From assembly GCF_038396615.1 (NCBI RefSeq), contig NZ_CP121689.1:1252001-1316000 (forward strand): a stretch of 64,000 nt of DNA. Reading direction: 5' to 3'. How positions within the stretch are numbered: the first letter of the stretch is position 1; every line of letters starts with the position of its first letter. Source of the DNA: Thermatribacter velox (GTDB taxonomy: Bacteria > Atribacterota > Atribacteria > Atribacterales > Thermatribacteraceae). The position numbers and the translations under genes are program-made. Positions 8,266 to 17,451 of this stretch are shown piece by piece. A model generated the notes under the pieces. The model ran no database searches. It saw nothing but the letters and a program-made list of their open reading frames with translations, and was not told where the DNA came from.

Positions 8266-11200
8266 ATGCAAATTAAAGAGCTCTTCTTGCAGGGATTCAA
8301 ATCTTTCGCTAATCCAACCCGCATAGAATTCGATCGGGGACTGAATGTTATTGTAGGACCCAATGGTTCTGGCAAAAGCAATCTTATTGACGCTGTGAAC
8401 TGGCTCCTGGCTAACCCGTCAAGGTTCCTTCGAACCACCAGAAATCACGAAGTTATTTTTCAGGGCTCTTCCACTGTTTCTTCGTTGGGGATGGCTTTTG
8501 TGGAAATGCTGGTATGTGACCCCGCTCAAGATGAGTTCTCCATAGGAAGAAGAGTTTTTGCTTCCAGTATCTCCGAGTACCTGGTGAATGGACAGTCCAC
8601 GAGGTATAGGGATTTTAAAAGTGAACTGGCCAGAAGAGGAATGAATTCTTCCAAAACCAGGATTATGGCACTTGGGCAGGAGCAGCTTCAGATATTTTTC
8701 CATTCCTCGCCTGAAGAGAGATTTCACTTTCTAAAAAGCATAAGCGGGGTTGAAGAATGGGAAGAAAAACTGACGAATTTGCGCTTGAAGCTTGAGAGAA
8801 TTAAAGCAAAATTTCAGCGGTTGCAAGAAAGAGCTAAAGAAGTGGCATTTCAAGTTAAGCAAATTGAACCCTTGGTAGAGGAAGAAAAGTGCTATCTTAA
8901 AGAGCTGGAAGAATTGCGGTTTATCAAGGCGGTATACCTGGAAAAAGAAATAGTCTCCAAAAAAGCACTTCTTAAAGATTTAATAAATCGCCAAAAAGCT
9001 GTACTTCTTGAAAACCAAATGTTGGAAGAAAAAATAAACTCTGGTTACCAGCAAAACACCATTAAAGAAAAAGAATTAGAAACGCTCTCTCGAAGAATAG
9101 AACGTATCAAACAACTCCAAGAGAAGCTTTTTATGAGGAAAGAAGTCTTAGAGAGAGAACTGTATGTTTATCTTACGCGAAAACGAGAGGCTATTGCGAC
9201 CGCTCTGGCAGCACGAAATAAGTTGCTTGAAGTGGAAGAGGAAATTTCAGCACTGGAGAAGAACTTGCCTTGCTTTGGGTTGGCTGAAAACAAAACGGGT
9301 TTGCTTGAGGAAATAAAAATGCTACAGCAAAAACTCGAGAGGCACCTCAAGTCTTTGAGTGCTGCAAGAAGGCACAAGGTTAGACTTCAAGAAAAAATTG
9401 CTGCCCTGGTTAGCTGGCAACGAAATCTGGAAAGCGATCTCTCCAGCTCTACAAAAAAGCTACAGACCTTGTTGGAAGAAATTGTCCGAGTAAGAAATGC
9501 TATTTTGAAGGAACAACAGGCAATACGGGAAAAGTCTCTACATATTTCAACTCTTGAAGCTCGAAAGGGAGAACTTCTGAAAAAACTATCTCGACTGAAA
9601 GTCCTTGAAGAGAAAGTACAGCAAAAACTAAGCGTTTTCCAGGAAAAAAGAGAAATCGCAGACCATATCATTAACCTGGCAAGAGAGCTACGCAGTAAGG
9701 GATTTACGGAAGAGAGTATAGAGGCAATATCCTGGTTACTGGACAAACTTCAAGTTTTACCTCCCTCTTTGCTTTATGCCCAGGATTCCGAAAAAACGGG
9801 CAAATTTTTCCTGTCACCGCATTTTGTATCTTTCCTACAGAAAGAAAGCAGACTTGAATTATCTTCGGGGACTGCTTGGGATAATCTTCCCCCGCTAAAT
9901 CTACTTACCGCCAAAGGTGATTTGATCATTCTGGGTGGAGCGATCGTAATTTTTCCAAAAAGAATCGTTTTGCAAGGAAAACGGTCAGGAACCCATATTG
10001 TACTGAAAAAGCGCAGAGAAAAATTGCAAGATATAGCAAGGGCTTTAGAGCAGGAATTGCGGAGCACAGAAAACTCGCTTTCAAAAGCAGAACAAGCATT
10101 CCATCAACAGAAGTTACACTGTGCCAAGATGGAAGAGAAATTGAAGTTTTTTCTGGACCAGAAAGTGCAAAACCAGAACTTTGTTTTGGAGCGAGAAAAG
10201 CACAAAGCAAAGGTTGTCAGAGAATTACAAGCAAGAGAAAAGCGCCTTGCTGAGCTGGCACACTTAGAAAAAAAACTCCAGCGGAGAATAAACCAGCTTA
10301 AGGAGATCCTCCACAAAAAACAGCAGAAAGTACAAGAACTGGATCGAGTCCAGGCTGCCCGAAGGAACTATCTATCCAAAATTGAAAGGCTGAGAGAAAA
10401 AATAGAGTTTATAAAAAAATATTTTGGTTCTACGGACCTCGAGCAAGTATCAAACCCTGGTTGGCATCTTCAAAATTCCAAGCTTCAGAGAGTACTGATG
10501 CTGATTGAAAAACTGAAAGTGCTGGTTGGAGAAAAACAAAGGAAGCAGAACGCTCTTAAAGAAGAATTAAGGGGTATGCGTGAGGCAGTCAGGTCGCTGC
10601 AGGAGAGGTTACATAAACAGGAAAGGTTTTATAACAGCCTCCTGATGCGCAAAGAGAGAATACAGCAGGAAATTCAAGAACTGGAAGCCGAAAGGGCAAC
10701 TTTGGGCAACATCGACTTAAAGAGCCAAGAATTCCTGGAAGCAGCAAAACAACCTCCTGAAGACTTGAAGAACATGATTAAAAAGAAGCAACAGTTAATT
10801 TCCAGCCTTTCACCCAAACAGGGTGCTATAAAAGAAATGGAACGCCTTTTAGAGAGAGAACAATGGCTAAACGAGCAGATAGCCGGGTTTGAGAAATTGA
10901 TCACCCTTGCTCAGTATGAGATACAAAAGTGTTACGCTATGAGTACCTATCGTTTTGAGAGGTTTATGAAGGAATTACAAAAGGCTTTTATGAGAAACTT
11001 TGCAGAAATTTTTGAGAGTGGGAAAGCACGTTTGGTTCTCAAAAAAAATAGTGTCGAGACCTACATAAAGTTGCCTGGCAAAAGAGAACGCGATTTCGTG
11101 CTTTTATCAAGTGGCGAAAAAGCACTGTGCAGCCTGTGTTTTGTGCTTGCACTACTTGAGGTAGCAGAGCTACCTTTTGCATTGCTGGACGAAGCGGATG

Positions 11201-11424
11201 CCAATTTAGACCATTTTAATGCTCAGAAAACAGCCAAGCTCCTTCAGAGTTTTGCCCAGCAAAGGCAACTCATAGTGGTAACCCACCAGGAAGAAGTGAT
11301 GGAGGTAGCTCAGCGGATAATCGGTATCACCATGGAAAACGGTGTGTCAAAAGCCGTTTATCTCAAAAACATTGATTCTGAAGCTTACATAAGCCACGCA
11401 GACACTTTGGGGAGGAATGAGTAG
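8266..11424 (+). CDS. smc: Chromosome partition protein SMC, atypical hinge
   Basis: SMC is the ATPase of the SMC-ScpAB condensin. From the ATG at 8266 the protein has 1052 residues, shorter than the usual 1150-1190; a TTG at 8230 would add 12. Walker A is GPNGSGKSNLIDAVNWLL near the N terminus, followed by long coiled coils rich in Lys, Glu, Gln and Arg. The C-terminal head has LLSSGEKALCSLCFVLALLE and Walker B LLDEADANLDHFN, then VVTHQEEVMEVA. The usual LSGGE signature is LSSGE. The hinge (roughly nt 9690-10000) is only about 105 residues and lacks the usual paired glycine motifs. It lies between rnc and ftsY, its conserved place, so it is the main chromosomal SMC rather than a RecN or SbcC relative. 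Confidence 0.92.
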   Translation: MQIKELFLQGFKSFANPTRIEFDRGLNVIVGPNGSGKSNLIDAVNWLLANPSRFLRTTRNHEVIFQGSSTVSSLGMAFVEMLVCDPAQDEFSIGRRVFASSISEYLVNGQSTRYRDFKSELARRGMNSSKTRIMALGQEQLQIFFHSSPEERFHFLKSISGVEEWEEKLTNLRLKLERIKAKFQRLQERAKEVAFQVKQIEPLVEEEKCYLKELEELRFIKAVYLEKEIVSKKALLKDLINRQKAVLLENQMLEEKINSGYQQNTIKEKELETLSRRIERIKQLQEKLFMRKEVLERELYVYLTRKREAIATALAARNKLLEVEEEISALEKNLPCFGLAENKTGLLEEIKMLQQKLERHLKSLSAARRHKVRLQEKIAALVSWQRNLESDLSSSTKKLQTLLEEIVRVRNAILKEQQAIREKSLHISTLEARKGELLKKLSRLKVLEEKVQQKLSVFQEKREIADHIINLARELRSKGFTEESIEAISWLLDKLQVLPPSLLYAQDSEKTGKFFLSPHFVSFLQKESRLELSSGTAWDNLPPLNLLTAKGDLIILGGAIVIFPKRIVLQGKRSGTHIVLKKRREKLQDIARALEQELRSTENSLSKAEQAFHQQKLHCAKMEEKLKFFLDQKVQNQNFVLEREKHKAKVVRELQAREKRLAELAHLEKKLQRRINQLKEILHKKQQKVQELDRVQAARRNYLSKIERLREKIEFIKKYFGSTDLEQVSNPGWHLQNSKLQRVLMLIEKLKVLVGEKQRKQNALKEELRGMREAVRSLQERLHKQERFYNSLLMRKERIQQEIQELEAERATLGNIDLKSQEFLEAAKQPPEDLKNMIKKKQQLISSLSPKQGAIKEMERLLEREQWLNEQIAGFEKLITLAQYEIQKCYAMSTYRFERFMKELQKAFMRNFAEIFESGKARLVLKKNSVETYIKLPGKRERDFVLLSSGEKALCSLCFVLALLEVAELPFALLDEADANLDHFNAQKTAKLLQSFAQQRQLIVVTHQEEVMEVAQRIIGITMENGVSKAVYLKNIDSEAYISHADTLGRNE

Positions 11425-12335
11425 TGAGCGCAGCAAAAGGACTTTTTAAGAAGTGGTTGAGCAATCTCGATGCTATGAAGAAACAAATTAAAGAACGCTT
11501 AAACGCAGTCTGGAACCGAGAAGCTATTACTGAGGAGGAATGGGAACAGCTTGAGGAAACCCTTATTCAAAGCGACATAGGACCCCGCCTTGCCATGGAG
11601 ATAATTGAAGAGCTTCAAGCCACCAAATCCGAACACAAGGACTGGCAGAGCTGCTTATTTGAGAAACTCTATTCGATTATCGAAAAAAACGACGCTCGCC
11701 TCTTTCCGGAAGCTGACCCACAGTTCAGCAAGATTGTGGTTTTGATGGGCATCAACGGAGCGGGTAAAACAACTCTTGCCGGAAAGCTTGCTCGCTTCTT
11801 TAAAGACCAAGGAGAAAAGGTTTCGCTTGTTGCAGCAGATACCTTTAGAGCTGCCGCTCAAGAACAGCTCGAAATTTGGGCAAAGCGTGCAGGAGTAAAT
11901 ATAATAAAGTCGTCTTCTGGAACCAATCCTGGAGCAGCCGTTTTCGATGCCCTGCAGTTGATTAAGAAGAGGGGCGATACGGTAGCCATCGTAGATACTG
12001 CAGGACGTTCTCACGTTAATAAAAACTTGCTCAGCGAGCTTGAGAAATTATCTAAAGTTATTTACCGGGAAATACCATCTTCAAACGTAGAGAACCTCCT
12101 GGTAATCGATGCACTGGCTGGGCAGAATGCTTTCCTACAGGCTGAAAACATTGCCAAATTCATTCCTATCACCGGTGTTGCGCTCACTAAATGGGATAGT
12201 CAAGCCAAAGGCGGAATCGTTTTTCGAATCCACCAAGAACTTGCTTTACCTATAAAGCTGGTTGGAACGGGCGAAACGATAGAAGACTTATTTGTATTTG
12301 ATCCTGAAGAATTTGTAAGAGCGATTGTTTACTAA
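11424..12335 (+). CDS. ftsY: Signal recognition particle receptor FtsY
   Basis: FtsY is the membrane-associated GTPase that docks the signal recognition particle to SecYEG. The 303-residue protein is essentially the NG domain with no long acidic A domain. G1 is GINGAGKTTLAGKLA, then DTFRAAAQEQL, the DTAGR motif G3 and a TKWDSQAKGG motif G4 (commonly TKLDGTAKGG). The GTG start shares its first base with the last base of the smc stop codon. The C terminus VGTGETIEDLFVFDPEEFV is diagnostic. Confidence 0.96.
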   Translation: MSAAKGLFKKWLSNLDAMKKQIKERLNAVWNREAITEEEWEQLEETLIQSDIGPRLAMEIIEELQATKSEHKDWQSCLFEKLYSIIEKNDARLFPEADPQFSKIVVLMGINGAGKTTLAGKLARFFKDQGEKVSLVAADTFRAAAQEQLEIWAKRAGVNIIKSSSGTNPGAAVFDALQLIKKRGDTVAIVDTAGRSHVNKNLLSELEKLSKVIYREIPSSNVENLLVIDALAGQNAFLQAENIAKFIPITGVALTKWDSQAKGGIVFRIHQELALPIKLVGTGETIEDLFVFDPEEFVRAIVY

Positions 12336-12363
12336 ATTTATTGATTACAACAAAAGTCCTTCC

Positions 12364-12392
12364 TTGACATAAAAGGTGTGGGCGATTATTAT
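12364..12392 (+). promoter_or_regulatory. Predicted strong promoter for ffh
   Basis: TTGACA at 12364-12369 and TATTAT at 12387-12392 are separated by exactly 17 bp in the 119-bp gap between ftsY and ffh. The -35 is a full consensus match and the -10 matches five of six bases. This likely starts the ffh-rpsP-rimM-trmD-rplS transcript. No terminator hairpin is obvious after ftsY. Confidence 0.7.
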
Positions 12393-12454
12393 CTATCTGT
12401 TCTTTTTGAGCAAACGTCTAAATTACTCGGAAGGAGAAAGAGAGATATAAACGT

Positions 12455-13786
12455 ATGTTTGAAAGTTTGGTTGATAAGTTTTCCGGCATTTTCAAAAAGC
12501 TGAGAAGCAAAGGAAAATTGTCTCCTCAAGAAGTGGAGAGCATACTTAAAGAATTGCGGATGGTACTTCTTGAGTCAGATGTTCATTACAAAGTTGCTAA
12601 GGACTTGATTAACAGAGTTAAAGAAAGAGCGGTAGGCAGGGAAGTTCTGGAAAGTGTAACCCCAGGTGAAATGGTTATAAAAATTCTCTGGGATGAAATC
12701 CGCAAATGTTTGGGAGGAGAGACTCAAAATCTTAACATATCTGCACTGCCTTCTTTCCTGCTTCTTGTGGGCTTGCAGGGTTCCGGGAAAACCACTACTT
12801 GCGCCAAGCTTGCTTTGAGGCTTAAGAGGCAGGGTCACTTCCCCTTGCTGGTTTCTACCGATACCAGGCGTCCAGCAGCTAAGGAACAACTGAAGACACT
12901 GGCCCAGAATGCTCAGATTGACTTCTTCGACGAACCGGATGCCACATCGCCACTTGAGGTGGTAAAGAAAGCTCGTGTTTTTGCTCGCCAAAAAAGCAAT
13001 GACGTTGTAATTGTAGACACGGCGGGAAGGTTGCACGTTGAAGAAATGCTCCTGGCAGAGCTTCGAGAACTTGTTGAGCAGGAAAGTTTTCAGGAAACAC
13101 TTTTGGTTCTGGACGCAACGACTGGACAAGAAGCCGTTAAAGTGGCCAAGAGTTTCGAAGAGTGGGTGAAACCAACTGGCATAATACTCACCAAGGTAGA
13201 CACTGATGCCAGAGGGGGAGCGGTACTTTCGATAGTTTCTCAAACTGGATGGCCAGTCAAGCTGGTAGGCACAGGTGAAAAGCTGGAGCAAATAGAAACT
13301 TTTCACCCTGACAGAATGGCTAGCAGGATTCTGGGTTTGGGAGATACGCTGACCTTGATAGAAAAAATAGAAAAAGCCATTGAAAAAGAAAGTGAAGAAA
13401 AACTTGTTCAGAAACTTAAAAAGGAAGAAATAACGCTTAATGATTTTTTGGACGAAATCAAACGGTTACGCAGCGTCTCCTCCTTTGAAGAGATAGTAGG
13501 TATGCTTCCTGGAAACTTGCGTAGCAACCTGAGCATGGTGGACGGGGAAAAGAATTTAAAGAAAGTAGAAGCGATTATATGCTCTATGACTCCCCAGGAA
13601 AGACAGAACCCTTCTATAATCAATGCAAGCCGTAAAAAAAGGATAGCTCGAGGCAGTGGTACTTCCATTCAGGAAGTAAATAAATTGCTTAAGCAATTTG
13701 AAGAGTTTAAAAAACTATGGAAACAAATGCACAAAGGCAAGTTTTCTCCCCTGCGCAAGAGGGGTATTTTTGGATGGAAAATATAA
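12455..13786 (+). CDS. ffh: Signal recognition particle protein Ffh
   Basis: Ffh binds signal peptides and 4.5S RNA and delivers nascent membrane proteins to FtsY. The 443 residues contain the N domain, the G domain (VGLQGSGKTTTCAKLA; DTRRPAAKEQL; DTAGRLH; TKVDTDARGG) and the M domain. The M domain carries MLPGN and the RNA-binding segment SRKKRIARGSGTSIQEVNKL. The C-terminal tail after that is short, with few methionines. No ylxM gene precedes it and no 4.5S RNA gene is recognisable nearby. Confidence 0.97.
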   Translation: MFESLVDKFSGIFKKLRSKGKLSPQEVESILKELRMVLLESDVHYKVAKDLINRVKERAVGREVLESVTPGEMVIKILWDEIRKCLGGETQNLNISALPSFLLLVGLQGSGKTTTCAKLALRLKRQGHFPLLVSTDTRRPAAKEQLKTLAQNAQIDFFDEPDATSPLEVVKKARVFARQKSNDVVIVDTAGRLHVEEMLLAELRELVEQESFQETLLVLDATTGQEAVKVAKSFEEWVKPTGIILTKVDTDARGGAVLSIVSQTGWPVKLVGTGEKLEQIETFHPDRMASRILGLGDTLTLIEKIEKAIEKESEEKLVQKLKKEEITLNDFLDEIKRLRSVSSFEEIVGMLPGNLRSNLSMVDGEKNLKKVEAIICSMTPQERQNPSIINASRKKRIARGSGTSIQEVNKLLKQFEEFKKLWKQMHKGKFSPLRKRGIFGWKI

Positions 13787-13827
13787 GAATACCAGTCCAA
13801 ATGGTGAGAAAGGAGCGTCGATAAAAA

Positions 13828-14088
13828 GTGGCAGTCAAAATAAGGTTAACCAGGATAGGTAGAAAGCATGCCCCGTATTATCGAATTGTGGTTACTGATG
13901 CAAAAGAAGCTCGTGATGGGAAACCGATAGAAGTTTTGGGCAACTATTCACCGATTGCTAATCCACCAGTGTGGGGCCTGAAACCTGAAAGGGTCCAGTA
14001 CTGGATATCCAAAGGAGCACAAGCCACTCCTAAGGTTCAATCAATCCTTAGAAGCACCCTTAAAGCAGAGGAGGCAGCAAAACAGTGA
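13828..14088 (+). CDS. rpsP: Small ribosomal subunit protein bS16
   Basis: This 86-residue protein is ribosomal protein S16. The N terminus [20 protein letters not shown] and the LGNYSP segment are unmistakable. Translation starts with GTG, with AGAAAGGAG some 15 bp upstream. It overlaps the next gene by 4 bp. The ffh-rpsP-khpA-rimM-trmD-rplS order is one of the best conserved ribosome-assembly clusters. Confidence 0.98.
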   Translation: MAVKIRLTRIGRKHAPYYRIVVTDAKEARDGKPIEVLGNYSPIANPPVWGLKPERVQYWISKGAQATPKVQSILRSTLKAEEAAKQ

Positions 14089-14315
14089 AAGAATTGGTCG
14101 AATATTTGGTGAAAGCTCTGGTTGATAACCCTGAACAGGCCAGGGTAACGGAAGTCGAGGGAGAACAGTCGGTAATCTATGAGGTTAGAGTGGCTCCAGA
14201 AGATATGGGAAAGATAATAGGCAAACAAGGCAGGATTGCCAAAGCGATTAGAACCATCGTCCGAGCCGCCTGTGTTAAAAACGGTAAAAAGGCGATTGTG
14301 GAAATACTTGAGTAA
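14085..14315 (+). CDS. khpA: KH-domain RNA-binding protein KhpA
   Basis: This 76-residue protein is a single KH domain (YlqC/KhpA family), with the GxxG loop in [16 protein letters not shown]. Members bind RNA, often together with KhpB/Jag, and influence cell-wall or sRNA-related regulation in Gram-positive bacteria. It starts with GTG overlapping the rpsP stop codon, between rpsP and rimM, where khpA is usually found. Its specific RNA targets cannot be inferred. Confidence 0.93.
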   Translation: MKELVEYLVKALVDNPEQARVTEVEGEQSVIYEVRVAPEDMGKIIGKQGRIAKAIRTIVRAACVKNGKKAIVEILE

Positions 14316-14334
14316 GTGAAATTTTCATTTGAAC

Positions 14335-14856
14335 ATGCCTACCAAAAAGAGAGACAGGGTAGTGGTAGGTAAGATAGTCAGAATACAAGGTCTTAAGGGG
14401 TGGCTTAAGATTGCCACCTTTACCTCTTTTCCTGGACGTTTTGCTCCGGGAGCAGTGCTCTGGCTGGAAACTCCGGAAGGGAAAGCCGTAGAAGTAAAAA
14501 TTGAGGACGTGCGAAGCGAAAAAAGCGGGTTTATGTTCGTCCGCTTTCAAAACTACACCGCAAGAGAACAAGTAGAAAAGTTCCAAGGAGCACTGCTCAG
14601 CGTTGACAGAAAACAGGTGCCGCCTCTACCGGAGGGAGAATTTTACCACTTTGAGCTAATTGGTGTTCGCGTTTTTGAAAAAAACGAGTTTAAGGGAGAA
14701 GTTACGGATATTATAGAAGGGCCAAACTATGATTATTTGGTAGTTAGCTACCAAGGAAAAGAGAGTTTTGTACCCTTTATCAAAGAGTTCGTGAGAGAGG
14801 TTAACCTGCAAGAAAACTATGTTATCGTTAGTTGCCCCGAAGGTTTCTGGGAATGA
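14335..14856 (+). CDS. rimM: Ribosome maturation factor RimM
   Basis: RimM helps mature the 30S subunit head and binds S19. The N-terminal beta barrel includes VVVGKIVRIQGLKGWLKI, and the C-terminal PRC-barrel includes GEFYHFELIGVRVF and PFIKEFV. I use the ATG at 14335 (173 residues); a TTG at 14329 is in frame. Neither has a strong ribosome-binding site, so translation may be coupled to khpA 19 bp upstream. The stop overlaps the trmD start as ATGA. Confidence 0.95.
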   Translation: MPTKKRDRVVVGKIVRIQGLKGWLKIATFTSFPGRFAPGAVLWLETPEGKAVEVKIEDVRSEKSGFMFVRFQNYTAREQVEKFQGALLSVDRKQVPPLPEGEFYHFELIGVRVFEKNEFKGEVTDIIEGPNYDYLVVSYQGKESFVPFIKEFVREVNLQENYVIVSCPEGFWE

Positions 14857-15551
14857 GAATTGACGTAGTGACTATTTTCCCGGAACTTATAGAAAACTAT
14901 ACCAGTGCGTCCATATTAAAAAAAGCTCAGGAGAAAAACCTGGTGAAAATAAAGGTTCATAACCTGCGCTGGTTTACTCTGGACCGACATCAAACAGTAG
15001 ATGACTATCCCTTTGGTGGCGGTCCAGGTATGGTGCTGAAGCCAGAACCGATCTACAGGGCAGTCAACTTTATCAGGAGTTACACCCGGAGTGTTCCTCG
15101 AATAATTTTGCCCAGTCCACAGGGCAAGGTTTTCCATCAAAAAAAGGCCCAAGAATTAGCCAAAGAGAGGCATTTACTTTTCATATGTGGTCGTTATCAG
15201 GGCATAGACGAAAGAGTGCTGGACCTTTTACAGTGCGAAGAAATTTCCATTGGAGATTATGTCTTGTCAGGAGGAGAACTTCCTACCCTGGTTATTATTG
15301 AGGCCGTTGTGAGACTTATACCAGGTGTGCTTGGAGACGGTGAATCCATCGAATATGATTCTTTTACTGACGGCCTCCTGGGTCCTCCCCAGTTTACCAG
15401 GCCTCGAGTATTTCAAAATCTTTCCGTACCCCAAGTTTTGCTTTCTGGGAACCACCAGCTTATCGCCAAGTGGCGGTATGAAAAAGCGCTTGAGAAAACA
15501 AAAAAAGTTCGTCCTGAACTTCTCAATCTTGTAAAAAAGGAGAAAGAATGA
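14853..15551 (+). CDS. trmD: tRNA (guanine-N1)-methyltransferase
   Basis: TrmD makes m1G37 in tRNAs with a G36, preventing frameshifting. One likely substrate is the tRNA-Pro(GGG) encoded at 20119. The 232-residue SPOUT-family protein starts MRIDVVTIFPELIENY and has the knot segment GRYQGIDERVLD, the EISIGDYVLSGGELP motif and GPPQFTRP. The ATG at 14853 overlaps the rimM stop; the frame is open upstream but that part is within rimM. Confidence 0.97.
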   Translation: MRIDVVTIFPELIENYTSASILKKAQEKNLVKIKVHNLRWFTLDRHQTVDDYPFGGGPGMVLKPEPIYRAVNFIRSYTRSVPRIILPSPQGKVFHQKKAQELAKERHLLFICGRYQGIDERVLDLLQCEEISIGDYVLSGGELPTLVIIEAVVRLIPGVLGDGESIEYDSFTDGLLGPPQFTRPRVFQNLSVPQVLLSGNHQLIAKWRYEKALEKTKKVRPELLNLVKKEKE

Positions 15552-15601
15552 TATAGTATTTCCCGTCTCGCAGCCGGGCTACAACGTAGAGGGAGGAGAT
15601 A

Positions 15602-15955
15602 ATGGAGATGGATAAAGCGAGAATCATACAAAGTGTTGAGGCGTCTTATCTGAAAGAAGTTCCCGAAATAAGACCTGGTGACACAGTACGAGTGCATTTT
15701 AAGGTTGTAGAAGGCGACAAAGAAAGAATTCAGGTTTTTGAAGGGCTGGTCATTTCAGTCCGGGGTTCAGGTACTGGTCGAACCTTTAAGGTGCGCAAAG
15801 TATCCTTTGGAGTAGGTGTGGAGAGGACTTTCCCCTTATATTCTCCTCGTATAGAAAAAATAGAAGTTTTGCGGAGTGGCAAGGTACGTCGAGCAAAATT
15901 ATACTACCTTAGAGAGAAAAGTGCTAAAGAATCTCGCCTTGAAGAGAGACGCTAA
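15602..15955 (+). CDS. rplS: Large ribosomal subunit protein bL19
   Basis: This 117-residue protein is ribosomal protein L19, located at the 30S-50S interface. [18 protein letters not shown] and [17 protein letters not shown] are family hallmarks, and the C terminus is basic. A near-perfect GGGAGGAGAT ribosome-binding site precedes the ATG. The 50-bp gap after trmD contains a small GC-rich inverted repeat (CCCG...CGGG, 15563-15579) that might be a leader structure, but I cannot assign it. The end overlaps lepB. Confidence 0.97.
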   Translation: MEMDKARIIQSVEASYLKEVPEIRPGDTVRVHFKVVEGDKERIQVFEGLVISVRGSGTGRTFKVRKVSFGVGVERTFPLYSPRIEKIEVLRSGKVRRAKLYYLREKSAKESRLEERR

Positions 15956-16481
15956 GGCCAAGAGAAAGTCTGCTTTGCGAGAAATAATTGAAACTGTAGT
16001 ATGGGCTCTGGTCATTGCTCTTTTAGTACGTTACTTTGTGATAGAAGGTTATTACATTCCTTCGAGCTCAATGGCCCCCACTTTAGTGCCTGGAGAACGG
16101 GTGCTGGTGGCCAAGTTTATTTATCGCTTTACAGAGCCCTCGCGGGGTGACATCGTTGTTTTTCGTTATCCCATAGATAAAAGGAGAAACCTTATTAAAA
16201 GGGTTGTTGGGTTACCAGGTGAGCGCATAGAGATAAGAGACGGGAAAGTTTTTGTAAATGGCGTGCCTCTGGAAGGTGAGCTGTTCAACAGGACTTATTA
16301 CGAAGCAGGGTATTATGGAGAAGGAGAGCATATCGTGCCTGAAAACAGCTATTTTGTATTGGGCGACAACAGCAAAAACAGCGACGACAGCCGCTTCTGG
16401 GGTTACGTGCCCAGGCAGAATATTTTGGGAAAGGCTTTTCTGGTATATTGGCCTCCGCAAAAAATTCGGCTTCTACATTAA
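15921..16481 (+). CDS. lepB: Signal peptidase I
   Basis: LepB is the membrane serine protease that removes signal peptides from exported proteins. With the GTG at 15921 the protein is 186 residues. It has a single N-terminal membrane segment (about 22-40) and the catalytic Ser50 in [10 protein letters not shown]. The catalytic Lys lies in [12 protein letters not shown], and the C-terminal motif is [17 protein letters not shown]. Start codons further upstream would lie inside rplS; the chosen start has AGAGAGAAAA upstream and overlaps rplS by 35 bp. It sits between rplS and rnhB as in many Firmicutes-like genomes. Confidence 0.94.
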   Translation: MLKNLALKRDAKAKRKSALREIIETVVWALVIALLVRYFVIEGYYIPSSSMAPTLVPGERVLVAKFIYRFTEPSRGDIVVFRYPIDKRRNLIKRVVGLPGERIEIRDGKVFVNGVPLEGELFNRTYYEAGYYGEGEHIVPENSYFVLGDNSKNSDDSRFWGYVPRQNILGKAFLVYWPPQKIRLLH

Positions 16482-17122
16482 AAATTGAAGAAAAACTATG
16501 GAGCGAAGGCTATCGGTTTATTGGAGGAGTTGACGAAGCCGGTAGGGGAGCACTTGGCGGTCCGTTAGTTGCAAGTTGCGTTGTTTTACCCCCATTCAGC
16601 TCGTTTCCCTTTTTAAAGGATTCCAAAACCCTTTCCCCCCAAAAACGTGAAGACCTTTTTTCTTTTATTTGCGAGCACGCTATTGCCATAGGTATAGGCA
16701 TGGCCTGTGAAAGGCTTATCGACGTTCTGGGTATCAATGCCGCAAACCTATACGCTTTTAGAGAAGCCATCTCCAGGGCAACTCTATCCCGGCCTTTAGA
16801 GTTTCTAATCTTTGACTGGCTGGAAGTGAAGGGGATCCCCATACCCTCCTTAGCTTTTCCCAAAGCCGAGGATAAGAGTCAAAGCGTGGCAGCAGCCTCA
16901 ATTGTTGCAAAGGTCTTTCGAGACAGGTTGATGCAAGAGCTATATCACAATACTTTTCCCGAATACCGATTTTGCGAACATAAAGGTTATGCAACCAAGG
17001 TACACACTCAGGTAATACGTAAGCTGGGTATTGCAAAATGTCACCGCCAATCTTTTTGTAAAAACTATGAGACCAAAAGCGCAAGGCCACTTTGGAGAAG
17101 AAATAGCCAGCAAATGGATTGA
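16448..17122 (+). CDS. rnhB: Ribonuclease HII
   Basis: RNase HII nicks RNA-DNA hybrids and removes misincorporated ribonucleotides. The 224-residue protein has the N-terminal signature GGVDEAGRGALGGPLVASCV with the active-site D-E-G-R, and the later acidic residue in FDWLEV. The C-terminal YRFCEHKGYATKVH is typical. The only plausible start is TTG at 16448, overlapping lepB by 34 bp; no ATG or GTG is in frame before the first conserved strand. Confidence 0.94.
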   Translation: MASAKNSASTLKIEEKLWSEGYRFIGGVDEAGRGALGGPLVASCVVLPPFSSFPFLKDSKTLSPQKREDLFSFICEHAIAIGIGMACERLIDVLGINAANLYAFREAISRATLSRPLEFLIFDWLEVKGIPIPSLAFPKAEDKSQSVAAASIVAKVFRDRLMQELYHNTFPEYRFCEHKGYATKVHTQVIRKLGIAKCHRQSFCKNYETKSARPLWRRNSQQMD

Positions 17123-17426
17123 GAAAAAACTCAAAATGAAAATTATCGCCAGAAATTATCGCTCACCTTTTGGCGAGATCGATTTAATTGCTCAAAAGGG
17201 CGATGCTTTTGTCTTCTTTGAGGTAAAGTTGAGGACTTCGACTCAAATGGGCAATCCCGAGGAATCAGTGAATTCCTTAAAACAAGGCAGAATTCGAAAA
17301 ACTGCAATTCATTTTATGATGAAAAAGGGTATCAATCCTGAGAATACGACCTTTAGTTTCTGGATTGTCGCTATTCAAAAGCAGGGTAAAGACTACAACA
17401 TACGCTGTATTCCAGATGCTTTTTAA
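17067..17426 (+). CDS. yraN: UPF0102 (YraN) putative endonuclease
   Basis: This is a small PD-(D/E)XK-fold protein of the YraN/UPF0102 family, 119 residues from the ATG at 17067. The nuclease-like core is visible in IIARNYRSPFGEIDLIAQ and FFEVKLRT (E-I-D...E-V-K). Family members are encoded next to rnhB or comM in many bacteria and have been suggested to act in DNA processing, but the cellular role is unproven. The gene overlaps rnhB by 56 bp, which is unusually long for this window. Confidence 0.88.
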   Translation: MRPKAQGHFGEEIASKWIEKKLKMKIIARNYRSPFGEIDLIAQKGDAFVFFEVKLRTSTQMGNPEESVNSLKQGRIRKTAIHFMMKKGINPENTTFSFWIVAIQKQGKDYNIRCIPDAF

Positions 17427-17451
17427 TCCGCTCAGAGAGAGGTGAGCCACT

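Noticed and set aside
12575-13306. Long reverse-strand open frame (243 codons) opposite ffh
   Set aside because: It mirrors a conserved gene, has no ribosome-binding site or recognisable domain, and the codon-phase pattern belongs to ffh.
15552-15601. Autoregulatory leader before rplS
   Set aside because: A short GC inverted repeat is visible, but it is too small and lacks recognisable features of a known leader.
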